From Laetiporus sulphureus 93-53 (taxonomy: Eukaryota; Basidiomycota; Agaricomycetes; Polyporales; Laetiporaceae), in NCBI RefSeq assembly GCF_001632365.1, contig NW_024468537.1, positions 235,887-299,886 of the forward strand: a stretch of DNA of 64,000 bases. The letters run 5' to 3'. A program made the translations under genes and the position numbers. The first letter of the stretch is position 1, and every line of letters begins with the position of its first letter. Below are positions 33,474 to 44,029 of the stretch, piece after piece. The notes below the pieces were generated by a model, which was given only the letters and a program-made list of their open reading frames with translations, was not told the DNA's origin and made no database searches.

Positions 33474-34678
33474 TTCTAAATAACAGAAAGTTATTTGGCC
33501 ATTGATACTGAGGAATTGTGCATGCTTACATAACCTTGACACTAGCAAATTCGATCCATTGGGTTTGGCGTGATTTTTCATTACATAACCCAGCATGGAT
33601 GTGCTCTCCTTGAACATAGGAGATATGGACTCTCCCCTAGCCCCCCCTACTGTTCTCATCTTCACTGTGTAACCACTTCAACGCTCTATGCTGCCTCATC
33701 TGATGTTCACACAAATCGCTGAGCTCGTTGTCGCGCTTTTGCTGTCATGCACATTGCTAGACAATTTTGTTGGTGGAGGTGAGCAATGTTTCCTGCATCT
33801 CCTCTGATGGGTCATTGATGACGTTGCTGCAGTGGATCTGCTGTCATTGCTTTTCAATGCTTTCATTTCATTTTTTCCTGATGCGATCACTAACGTTATT
33901 GATACTGTCGGTGCACGTTCGCACTGCTCGACTTTATTCATTTCAGCCGTCAGCAGCGCTTCTCGTCAGTCAGTCTTTGTATCAGCCGAGGAGCTGGAGG
34001 CTTTTGCCATTGTGTTAGGATTTTGTTCGATGCTTGCTCTGCATTCTGGTGCTTTGTATTGGTGCAAGGTCAAAAGGACCAGTTTGACGTCCGGTTGGGA
34101 TGAACAAATTCGTTCTGTTGCTGTCGATGTTCTATTATCTTTTCTGGTCACTCGTCTTCCTTTTTGTGCACTTCAGGAGTTATCACGTGTACACAATGTC
34201 GTGTGTAGTGCATGGAAAGCTCATCGATGTTCATTGTCATGTCCCCCTACACTGTCTGTCTTCGACTTTCCTTGTGATGGGCTTCACCACATTGGTGTGA
34301 CTTCTGCTGAATCATCCATCGCTGGATGGCTGCTCGGAAGATTCTCTTTAGCTAGTTGTCGATGGAGCTGCCCATGATGCCAACGATACTTCTGCAATAA
34401 CGAGATGCTTAAAGCTCATGTTCGATGACACTAGCACACGCTCACTGAGAGACATCGCCGTGTCATGGCATATGGACGATGCACAGTGTTGTGATGATTG
34501 TGCTGTCATGCTACAGGGACCTGTTGTCTTCGCCGGCATGCAAGATCGCATGGCAGTCTTTATATACCACAACATAATTCAGATTAGCTAGTTATACACA
34601 CATCCGCCTCTGATTGTCACTTACTTACAGCTTCATTCTATGTAATTGAACATATGGTCTCCCACATGTTATTTAGAA
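33474..34678 (+). mobile_element. 1.2-kb TIR cassette with an ORF
   Basis: The cassette has 12-bp perfect terminal inverted repeats, TTCTAAATAACA (33474-33485) and TGTTATTTAGAA (34667-34678). It lies inside LTR S3. The flanks are similar (CTGGTG-TCAC on the left, CTGGTGCTGAC on the right), suggesting a 9-10 bp duplication as in Mutator-like elements; other superfamilies are not excluded. Confidence 0.55.
33703..34590 (+). pseudogene. Unknown protein carried by the TIR cassette
   Basis: From ATG 33703 the frame reads MFTQIAELVVALLLSCTLLD. It has one TGA at 33805-33807 (LL-stop-WVIDDV, Arg fits), then stays open to 34377 (DLLSLLFNAFISFFPDAITN, SSIAGWLLGRFSLAS). After a frameshift near 34350, DDTSTRSLRDIAVSWHMDDA and VMLQGPVVFAGMQDRMAVF continue to a TAG near 34590. 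Together this is about 290 codons. I see no transposase or other known motif. It could be a captured host gene or the element's own gene. Confidence 0.45.
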
Positions 34679-34766
34679 CTGGTGCTGACGCGCCAACTCC
34701 ACCCAAGTGATCAACACCTGATAACTTCCAGATAGGGCAAGTGGCCAGTGTCACATGACTAAGTGG

Positions 34767-34964
34767 TGTCACAGTATTAGGTGGCACCTTTCTTTTTGCA
34801 CCATTAAAATCATCATTCGGCAACCACAAGTGATTATTCAGATGCCAACCTTCATATTGGTCTTACAAAGTGGATACTTGGACAAACAGCACAATACCAT
34901 CACATACATTGAGGATATGACTGTGTCTACCACATGACCACCAAGCACCCATGATTCAGCCACC
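34767..34964 (+). repeat. Inverted end segment of LTR S3
   Basis: This 198-base segment starts TGTCACAGTATTAGG and is the reverse complement of the LTR end that should follow 34766. Its far end, CCACC (34960-34964), is the inverse of the GGTGG at which the direct part breaks (34762-34766, now AGTGG). Thus 5 bases are duplicated at the inversion. It abuts LTR S4 directly. Confidence 0.85.
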
Positions 34965-36700
34965 TGTCATGGCACATCATAGATCCTGCCAAAAGGCAAG
35001 GAAATGACTGCAAGGTGCTAGCCACACTCAGTGACCTGCACAAATACTAAAATAAGGGCCTGCCACAAAGGGCAAGGCTCAAAAGGCATGCAGTGACATG
35101 CAGCCTGCAAAAAGGGGCTCAAAGGGCCCTTAGCCTTATATCACACAAAAGGGGGGTGAAGGCTGTTTAGGCCACATGAAATAGATGAATGAAATTGGGG
35201 ATACCCAGCTTCCTCATGGCTGCTTATATACATGCAGATAGGGACCTCAGTCACTATACTAAGGTAAATACCCCTGGCACCTACATGTGAACATGATACC
35301 ATAACCGGTTAGGTTCTGGTAGCTACTATGGCAACTATCTACAAAGATGTCACAGTATTAAGTGGCACCTTTCTTTTTGCACCAATAAAGTCATCATTCG
35401 GCAACCACAAGTGGTTATTTAGACACCAATCTTCATATTGGTCTCACAAAGTGGATACTTAGACAAATAGCACAATGCCACCATATACATCGCAGATATG
35501 ACTGTGTCTACCACATGATCACCAAGCACCCATGATTCAGCCACCAGTCATGTGACACTGGCCACTTGCCCTATTCAGAAGTTATCAGGCATTGGTCACA
35601 TAACACCAGGCCACTTGCCCAGAATGGAACTCTTTGGCCCACAATAGGCTTACCCGTGCTCATTGGACCATCAAGCTAGCGAGCACCCAATTCGCTGCTC
35701 AATAGCAGCACCAACTACATGGCTGCCAAATAGTAGCACCAGCATTAGAATATGCACTATGGCAGAACCCCCATTGGCCACTCAATAAGTGGCACCACTT
35801 CAGCTACTCAAATAGTGGCACCATCTTCAGGCAATTATCTCATTGGGTAAAGTAGGATTACCTTGACGTATCCATGGCCTTTATAGATAGTTGCTATAGC
35901 AAAAGTCCAGAATCATTACTGGTTTTGACAATATGTTCACATGTAGACAGGACAGGACCCCAGTAAGTACACCATGGTTAGGGTACCCAGGGTCCACCAC
36001 TACATGTATATAAGCACATGAGGATCTAAGGGAAGACCTTAGATTCATTCATCTATTTCATGTGGCCTAAGAAGCCTTCACCCCCTCTTTGTGTGACATA
36101 AGGCTATGGGCCCTTTGAGTCCCTTTTTGTAGGCTGCATGTCACTGCATGCCTTTTTGACCTAGTCCCCTTGTGGCAGGTCCTTATTTTGGTTTTTGTGC
36201 AGGTCACTGAGCGCGGCCAGCACCTTGCAGCCATTTCACTGCCTTTTGACGGATCTATGATGCGCTGTGACAAAAGGCCGTAGATACGCTGAGGTAATCC
36301 TATCTAATCCAATGAGATAATTGCCTGAAGGTGGTGCCACTATTTGAGCAGCAAAGTGGTGCCACTATTGAGCGGCGCCATGGGGCCACTATGGAGTAGC
36401 CAATAGGGTTGATGTCACTTATCTGAGTGATGAATTGGGTGCTTGCTAGCTTGATGGTCCAAAGGGTTCCTTTCTGGGCAAGTGGCCAGTGTCACGTGAC
36501 TGGGTGGCTGAATCATGGGCGCTTGGTGGTCATGTGGTAGACACAGTCGTATCCCTAATGTATGTGGTGATATTGTGCTGTTTGTCCAAGTATCCACTTT
36601 GTGAGACCAATATGAAGGTTGGCATCTGAATAACCACTTGTGGTTGCTGAATGATGACTTTAATGGTGCAAAAAGAAAGGTGCCACCTAATACTGTGACA
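34965..36700 (-). mobile_element. LTR S4, complete, interrupted by LTR S5
   Basis: S4 runs from TGTCATGGCACATCATAG to CCTAATACTGTGACA and is followed by CAGGG, the partner of the duplication before S3. Removing S5 and one AAAGG copy leaves an LTR of about 806 bases. Confidence 0.88.
35348..36272 (+). mobile_element. Solo LTR S5, opposite orientation, inside S4
   Basis: The 925-base LTR starts TGTCACAGTATTAAG and ends GATGCGCTGTGACA. The flanks are AAAGA (35343-35347) and AAAGG (36273-36277), a 5-bp duplication with one transition. It is the youngest layer of this nest. Confidence 0.9.
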
Positions 36701-36909
36701 CAGGGCCACATTCTATGCCCAATATTTACAATTTGGTACATGAAACATGGATATAATATGTAATGTTACATTGCCATCATTGCAATTTGAATGCTAAATT
36801 TGCAATATACACCGCTGCATGCAACAGAAACAAATTTGTTCTCTAAAAGCAAAATACTAAACCAGATTTAGCATGCATATTTTACTGTGAAAAACGGCTC
36901 CATGTCTGA

Positions 36910-37070
36910 CACTACAAACACGATACAATAAAATCGCACCCAAAAGTCTGAACAAAATCCTGATTGATTATTTATCTGCGGTTTCATCTATTCTTCCACG
37001 GTTTCAACCAATTACCCAAAGATTTTTTACAGACTTTTGCGTGCGATTTTATTGTATCGTGTTTGTAGTG
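36910..37070. mobile_element. CACTA-like MITE, 161 bp
   Basis: Inverted repeats of about 41 bases start CACTACAAACACGATACAAT at both ends. The element is flanked by a 3-bp duplication, TGA (36907-36909 and 37071-37073). CACTA ends plus a 3-bp duplication are the marks of CACTA/CMC elements. It is inserted in the terminal repeat of the larger TIR element and is far too small to code for a transposase. Confidence 0.82.
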
Positions 37071-37093
37071 TGAGGTGTGAGATTCCAAGAACA

Positions 37094-37258
37094 CCTGGCG
37101 ACGATGCGGACAAACTCATTTCCTTGCACAATCTCGGAATCTCATTGTCACGGCACTCTGAGCGTAGCAGTGCGCTTAATGACATAAATCAAGCGATCAA
37201 AGTGCTTAGGAACATTGTTCGACTCACATCGCACGAGGATCCTCAATTCCCATCCTGA
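37094..37258 (+). pseudogene. TPR-array protein pseudogene, second part
   Basis: The frame reads PGDDADKLISLHNLGISLSR and NDINQAIKVLRNIVRLTSHE, again typical of the TPR units of mushroom TPR proteins. It joins on to DQAVVH at about 31160 once the nested insertions are removed. The frame stops at 37256-37258. Confidence 0.72.
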
Positions 37259-37439
37259 TCTAGTGCATATGGGCAGCATCCTTGTATGACCATTTAGCAC
37301 TTAGCCGGAATGATATACCATCGGTCTCATAATGTATGAAGACCGGCACAGGGTCATGTCTTAAAATCTGCCTGGTGGGTAAGGTACTTGATTAGTGTCA
37401 AGTTCTTACTACAGTGACCGTGGTCCATGTATGATTTTG

Positions 37440-40405
37440 CCAGCTACAGGTGGCGACCTACAGTAACATGGAACTACGCAGTAGCAGTCTCCTGCAATGC
37501 CACCTTGCTATACTTCATCTCAACCATGTCCTCATCGTCCACATTGCGATTGAGGCCGACAGTGTCCATCATGCCAGCTCTGCGCAGTTCGTCCGTAGTG
37601 GGCTCACCGACGCTGGCGATGCGGTTCAGCACTGAGGGCCGGTACGCGACGAGCCACAGCACGTGAAGCATGCCCATGCCGTCCATTTTGTGCCTTGCCT
37701 TTGTAACGCCGCATGTCAGGTAGAGCGCGAACGCGAGAAGGACAACCGAGGCGGACAATCCAAAGATAACCTGGCTATCTGAGAGAGCATAGCGTGATAA
37801 AAAGCATATCGCTACTCACTGCTGTAAGATTCAACTACCAGACACCGGTTCAACACAGAAAGGATTGCGACGATCGAGCGAGACTCACATTGAGGCGGGA
37901 TACAGTTTGTGGCACTTGCGTAGAACCGTTGGTGAGTGTTAAGTAGTCCCCTCGCGAGTCTGGCGCAAGCATATGAGCCGCTGTGACGATGTAAGCGAGC
38001 AAAACGCCTCAGGAAGACCATCCCACACACCCGCCCAGAACGTAGACGTAGTCAAGCGATCTGAGGACAAGCCATCAGCGCGTGTCACACCTCGCACCGA
38101 TCCCAACATCGCTCACTAAGAGTATCTTCAAACTCTGTCAAAGTCACATCGTGCAGTTCATCCAGAGTCTCGTTGAGCACGTTGACGATGAACCTGGAGC
38201 AGAATCAGCAGGAGTATAATCGTTGAACGTCACCTCACGCAACTCTGACGTCTGTATGCCTGACATGTCAGCTCCTCCAAATGCTGAGGAGATCCCCGCA
38301 GCGCCAGGGGGATTCACCGAGCTATCTAACATGTCGGCCCACTGCACACGCATACAGACTGAGCAAATGCATCAACCTACTATGAAGGACGAGAACCTAC
38401 GGAATCCACCTGCAAGTCCTCACGATCCTGCGGAAAGGCTTGAAAGCCAGGCCTCCACGCTGTCCATTTGGATGACCGTATGGTAGCTGCTCCGGAATCC
38501 ATCCCGACGACATATCTTGTAATGGCATCCACGACGACGTTCGTTGGGCTCCACGAGAGTGTACATCCAATGACTTGCCAGGAGGAGTTCACACCTAGGA
38601 AGGGACGCAGTAAGACACAGATTGTCTTCAGAGCAAATTCTATGAAACTTCACACCAGATATATATGACCCAAGTTCTCCATTGCAGTCGATGACATTAA
38701 ATGCCGTTAAGAATACGGCATTGCGGCCCTAAAAAAGATCAAAGCGCGAGTTGAAAGGGAACTTCAACTCGCGCCGGCAGGGGAGGAACGCACGAGAAGC
38801 AAGGTTGCATTAACGTCCTGGTCGTACCATGTAAACTGCCTCAGCGCTCCGACCGCTGCGTTGCAAACTGCAATCAGTCTTCACGATTGTACACTTGAAT
38901 GAAAATGCGATTCACTGATGCCGTTTCCATTGAAACCTAAACTAATGTTGTAATCGTCATTCACGACGCTGACGCCATCGCTCGTGGTATCTGGCAGGGT
39001 GTGACATGTAACATTCGCCGTGATGGCATTGACCGTGACATCGCCTACACCGCCGCTGTTCGGGTCCAGTATGTCGTACAGCGTATTATTGGCGAGACCC
39101 AGCGTGGACTGGTCATCCGCGAGTGCAAGGTAGGGCAAGAGCTTCGTCGCCGCTGCCCAGACGCTCTGCGCATCGACCGAGAGGGGGCTGTGCATGTCTT
39201 CGCTGAGATATTCGTGGGACCGCCAGATACATGCGTCGACTTACAGCGTAGGGTCGCCGACGCTGGGCATACCCGCGATAAAGCCGACCGGTAGTGCGCC
39301 CGTTTGGTTGAACGCGTCCATGGAAAACAAGGCCGGCGTGCTGATGTGCAGGATGGACAGACAGCCTAGGTACACCGCGACCCCGAGCGTTCCGAACACG
39401 GCTGTGGGGATGGACAGTTGTCTCCAGAGACTCAACAGTCCCGCGCCGAGGCCTGTCCATGCACTCGAGACATCATGAAGCGCTGTGAGTGTCCTTGGCC
39501 GGAGCAGCAGACTGTTCAGCGAGAGGCGTTGCGTGATGAGCAGAAGGCAGGCGGTATACGTCTGTCAAACCACCATCGCCGTCCATCAACCGGCTGACGT
39601 TGGATTTTTTCATAGAATCACACTCACGATGATAAAGATTTGCGAAGCGAAGACAATGCGATTGGATATCGTCCCAGCGCGGTCCAAGGAGATGGTTACC
39701 GCGTGCTCGGCGCCTCGAGCCCACACAATAACCAGGCAAATGTGGATCAGCACCAGAATCGCATGGAGGATGATCAGCAGGCTGTATAGCTTTCTGCGGT
39801 GAAACAAAGCCTTCAGAAACCTAATGGCTCTCATATGAGTCAGCGTAGGAATGGGAGAAGGGAGAGAAAATCAAAAGTTCAGGATGGGCTCGTTGTCAAC
39901 GAGGTCGATACTCACGGCTCGTCGAAAGGACGCTATAAGGAGTCGGAGGTCAGGTTCAATCTGTCAAACTCTAAGGAGACATGAATCTGAGCGGTGAGCG
40001 GGTGGCGCATCAAAACATCCGATGAGCGCGTTGCCTACACAACACCATTTTTGATCCTGTGATTTCGTTTATAAATCCGGTCTAGTATCCTTAAAGTCCC
40101 ATTTATTTAGAAAATGTTTCAAATGCATTGTGCATTTCAACTGCAAAAAATCACCATTTCATGGAGTGTGAAATGCATAAGGTAGCTGCTCGAAAATGAT
40201 ACAATTCTGAGACCCTTCTTGCACATTGGAAAGGCACAATGTTGAATGGTTCATCTTTCCTAGACATTCACCTCCTGCATGACATCAACTTCAGTGGCTC
40301 CTGGAATCTCTATAAAATGCTAAAAACTTGGCAGCACCTCTCAAGGGTGGAAAGGATACCATTCTAAATTCGGAACATGCTGAAAAAAGTCATTTCAATT
40401 TCCTG
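37440..40405 (-). repeat. Left arm of 6.2-kb inverted duplication
   Basis: The arm pairs with about 40650-43645. Near the centre the arms are almost identical: the 74-codon frame at 39610-39834 is identical in protein to 41218-41442. Towards the outer ends many substitutions appear. A spacer of about 245 bases (40406-40650) is not palindromic. The boundaries are estimates. Confidence 0.88.
37474..39834 (-). CDS. Multi-exon membrane protein, paralog 1 (left arm)
   Basis: Exon 1 starts ATG 39834 (MRAIRFLKALFHRRKLYSLL) with transmembrane helices and a GTGAGT donor after FII. Exon 2 holds two more helices (SIPTAVFGTLGVAVYLGCLS) and ends GDPTL at GTAAGT. The third splices in frame (LEDMHSPLSV) and carries an extracellular-type domain with N-glycosylation sequons (TLGLANNTLYDILDPN, ITANVTC). 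Later exons contain GRNAVFLTAFNVID and SWQVIGCTLSWSPTNVVVDA. The last exon (37474-37758) has one helix and a soluble tail (KARHKMDGMGMLHVLWL, EPTTDELRRAG). I do not know the family. I checked only the first splices fully, so exact structure and integrity are unproven. Confidence 0.6.
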
Positions 40406-40649
40406 ACATTGCAAAGGAGGTGCCAATTCTTATAGTAAGATGGGTATCAAAATCTGTGAATTTTCTTTAATTTTCCCCTAAACAGCATCCTATCACTTTC
40501 AACATTAATCAAAGCATTCTGATGTACATTAATGCCCAGAAAATGAGCCTTTTTCAAGCCTTTTTCCAACTTGATCAGGAAGCTTGGATTATCCAATTAA
40601 ATTTTATACCTTTTCTGGAACAAGGATTGATACTTCCTTTAAAGTGTCA

Positions 40650-43645
40650 GGAAATTGAAATGACTTTTCTCAGCATGTTCAGAATTTGGAATGGTATCTT
40701 TTCCACCCTTGAGAGGTGCTGCCAAGTTTTTAGCATTTTATAGAGATTCCAGGAGCCACTGAAGTTGATGTCATGCAGGAGCTGAATGTCTAGGAAAGAT
40801 GAACCATTCAAATTGTGCCTTTCCAATGTGCAAGAAGGGTCTCAGAATTGTATCATTTTCGAGCAGCTACCTTATGCATTTCCCACTCCATGAAATGGTG
40901 ATTTTTTGCATTTGAAATGCACAATGCATTTGGAACATTTTCTACATAAATGGGACTTTAAGGATACTAGACCGGATTTATAAACGAAATTACAGGATCA
41001 AAAATGGTGTTGTGTAGGCAACGCGCTCATCGGATGTTTTGATGCGCCACCCGCTCACCGCTCAGATTCATGTCTCCTTAGAGTTTGACAGATTGAACCT
41101 GACCTCCGACTCCTTATAGCGTCCTTTCGACGAGCCGTGAGTATCGACCTCGTTGACAACGAGCCCATCCTGAACTTTTGATTTTCTCTCCCTTCTCCCA
41201 TTCCTACGCTGACCCATATGAGAGCCATTAGGTTTCTGAAGGCTTTGTTTCACCGCAGAAAGCTATACAGCCTGCTGATCATCCTCCATGCGATTCTGGT
41301 GCTGATCCACATTTGCCTGGTTATTGTGTGGGCTCGAGGCGCCGAGCACGCGGTAACCATCTCCTTGGACCGCGCTGGGACGATATCCAATCGCATTGTC
41401 TTCGCTTCGCAAATCTTTATCATCGTGAGTGTGATTCTATGAAAAAATCCAACGTCAGCCGGTTGATGGACGGCGATGGTGGTTTGACAGACGTATACCG
41501 CCTGCCTTCTGCTCATCACGCAACGCCTCTCGCTGAACAGTCTGCTGCTCCGGCCAAGGACACTCACAGCGCTTCATGATGTCTCGAGTGCATGGACAGG
41601 CCTCGGCGCGGGACTGTTGAGTCTCTGGAGACAACTGTCCATCCCCACAGCCGTGTTCGGAACGCTCGGGGTCACGGTGTATCTAGGCTGTCTGTCCATC
41701 CTGCACATCAGCACGCCGGCCTTGTTTTCCATGGACGCGTTCAACCAAACGGGCGCACTACCGGTCGGCTTCATCGCGGGTATGCCCAGCGTCGGCGACC
41801 CTACGCTGTAAGTCGACGCATGTATCTGGGCCTGCTACGAATCTCACAGCGGAGACGAACAGCTTCCACTCTGTGTATGCGCCGAGCCTCTGGGCCACGA
41901 CGGCGACGCTGTTGCCGTACCTTTTACTTTCGGATGACCAGTCCACGCTCGGTCTCGCCAATAACACGCTGTACGACATACTGGACCCAAACAGTGGTGG
42001 TGTAGGCGACGTCACTGTCAGTGCCATGACAGCGAACGTTACATGTCACTCCCTGCCAAATCCCACTGGCACGAGTGATGGCGTGGACCAAGACGAGTGG
42101 ACTGTCAGCGTCGCGAGTGACGATTACAACATCAGCTTCAATTTCACTATAGGCGGCATGAGTGAATCGCATTTTCGTTTAGGTGTGCGGTCGTGAAGGA
42201 CTGACTGCAGTTTGCAACGCAGCGCTCGGCTCGCTGATGCGGATCACATGGTACGACCAGGACATAAACGCAACCTTGCTTCTCGTGCGTTCCGCTCCTG
42301 TCGGCGCGAGAACGGCTTGAAAGGAAGTCTTGATATCTTCGTAGGGCCGCAATGCCATATTCGTAACGAGCTTTAATGTCACCGACGGCAGTGGAGGACT
42401 TGGGTCACATGTATCTCTATCTGGGTCTGGTGTGGAGTTTTATAGAATTTGCTCCGAAGGCAATCTGCGTCTGACTGCATCCCTTCCTAGGTTTCGACTA
42501 CTTGCAAATCATTGGCTGTACACTCTCATGGAGCCCAACGAACGTCACCGTGGATGCCGGTACACGATACATCGTCGGGATGGGTTCCGGAGCAGCTACC
42601 AGACGGTCATCCGAGTGGACAGCGTGGAAGCCTGGCTTTCAAGCCTTTCCGCAGGATCGTGAGGACTTGCAGGTGGATTCCGTAGGTCCTCATCCTGAGT
42701 AGATCGATGCATTCACCGAGTCTGTATGCGTATGCAGTGGGCCGACATGCTAGTTAGCTCGGCGGATCCACCTGGCGCAGTGATGAACTTATCAGATTTT
42801 ACAGAAACTGACATGGCGAGCATACAGACGTCAGAGTTGCGTGAGGTGGCATTCAAGGATTATGCTCCTGCTGATTCTGCTCCAGGTTCATCGTCAACGT
42901 GCTCAACGAGACTCTGTTCACATCCCATAATGTGACTTTGACAGATTTTGAAGATACTCTTAGTGAGCGATGTTAGGATTGGTGCGCGGTGTGGCGCATG
43001 CTGATAGCTTCTTCTCAGATCGCTTGACCGCGTCTATGTTCTGGGCAGGTGAGTGGGATGGTCTTCCTGAAGGATTGCTCGCTTACATCGTCACAGCGGC
43101 TCATATGCCTGCGCCAGACACGCAAGGGGACTACTTAACACTCGCCAACGGTTCCACGCAAGTTCCACAAACTGTATCCCGCCTCAATGTGAGTCTCGCT
43201 CGATTGTCGCAATCCTTTCTGTATTGAACCGGTGTCTGGTAGTTGAATCTTACAGCAGTGAGTAGCGATACGCCTTTTATCACGCCATGCTCTCACAGAT
43301 AGCCAGGTTATCTTTGGATTGTCCGCCTCAGTTATCCTCCTTGCGTTCGCACTCTACCTGACATGCGGCGCCACAAGGGCAAGACACAAAATGGACGGCA
43401 TGGGCGTGTTACACGTCCTCTGGCTCGTCGCCGACCGGCCGTCCGTGCTGAACCGCATCGCCAGCGTCAGCGAGCCCACCACGGACGAACTGCGCAGAGT
43501 CGGCGTGACGGAGATCGTCAGCCTCAGTCGCACCGTCAACGATGAGGACTCGGTTGAGGCAAAGTATAGCAAGGTGGCATTGCAGGAGACTGATACTGCA
43601 TAGTTCCAGGTTATCGTAAGTCGCCCGCAGGCACTGTAGCAGAAA
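40650..43645 (+). repeat. Right arm of inverted duplication
   Basis: Reverse-complement copy of 37440-40405. The arms differ by substitutions and small indels that increase with distance from the centre, so this is not a simple assembly fold-back. Confidence 0.88.
41218..43603 (+). pseudogene. Multi-exon membrane protein, paralog 2 (right arm)
   Basis: Exon 1 is 41218-41424 and exon 2 is 41491-41807, with a 66-base GT-AG intron between. Both match paralog 1 almost perfectly. The third exon (SFHSVYAPSLWATTATLLPY then TLGLANNTLYDILDPN) cannot be joined in frame to exon 2 at the available AG. Paralog 1 can be, so this copy seems to carry a frameshift near 41855. The last exon (43319-43603) is open: SASVILLAFALYLTCGATRA. 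The gene is divergent from paralog 1 across a shared 1.4-kb upstream region. Confidence 0.55.
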
Positions 43646-44023
43646 TAGCGCCCGGGATTTGCAGTGTCGTCTATTCCATAAAGTCACATGTGCGAATCCT
43701 GGACAAGTCGAGCATATCCCAAGGCCGCACGAGTAGACGTGAAGTGATAGGATGAATGAAACGGCCAGATGGAACCACGCCCGAGGAACAATCGCACGAG
43801 TTACGGGCGATGACCTCTGGAGTAGATGTGGCGACTAAGATTGAGCCTATCGCACCATGCAATAGCCTGTTGAACGGCACAGACGAGATGATTAATTAAA
43901 GGAGCGCGAGAATGTTTGAGGCCGATCGAAGAGTCGGGCAGTAGGTCACCTCCAATGGGAACGTGATGCATCGCCCAAGCATCCAGAAGTAGTCGACTGG
44001 GCACCACGATCAGCAAAGAACGA
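43646..44023. other. Unassigned intergenic sequence
   Basis: No convincing gene is seen. Only short frames occur, on both strands. Confidence 0.4.
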
Positions 44024-44029
44024 GTGGGC

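Larger units (their letters stand above)
32860..34766 (-). mobile_element. LTR S3, plus-side part (interrupted by a TIR cassette)
   Basis: S3 starts TGTCACAGTGCATCATAG at 32860 with CAGGG before it (32855-32859). The matching CAGGG is at 36701-36705, after LTR S4. So S3 and S4 together were one insertion: two LTRs with no interior. S3 is interrupted at 33474-34678 and continues to 34766, where the orientation flips. Confidence 0.85.
32580..37075. mobile_element. TIR element (MITE-like), interrupted by a double LTR and a small MITE
   Basis: The left end (CCCCAGACATGGAACC, 32580) and the right end read inverted (CCTCAGACATGGAGCC) begin a terminal inverted repeat of about 65 bases. It includes ATATGCATGCTAWATCTGGT on both sides. 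Left remnant is 32580-32859; right remnant is 36706-36909 plus 37074-37075, so the bare element is about 490 bases without coding capacity. It sits inside the 3' LTR of the gag-only copia-like element, because the LTR's terminal sequence reappears at 37076. No clear target-site duplication was found. Confidence 0.65.

Noticed and set aside
37440..43645. Palindrome as a pure assembly fold-back error
   Set aside because: Arms differ at many codons in the outer exons and by indels, and there is a non-palindromic spacer. Near-identity at the centre still deserves a long-read check.
43660..43800. Possible tRNA in the GC-rich stretch
   Set aside because: I could not form a cloverleaf with a proper T-loop (GGTTCRA) and acceptor stem on either strand.
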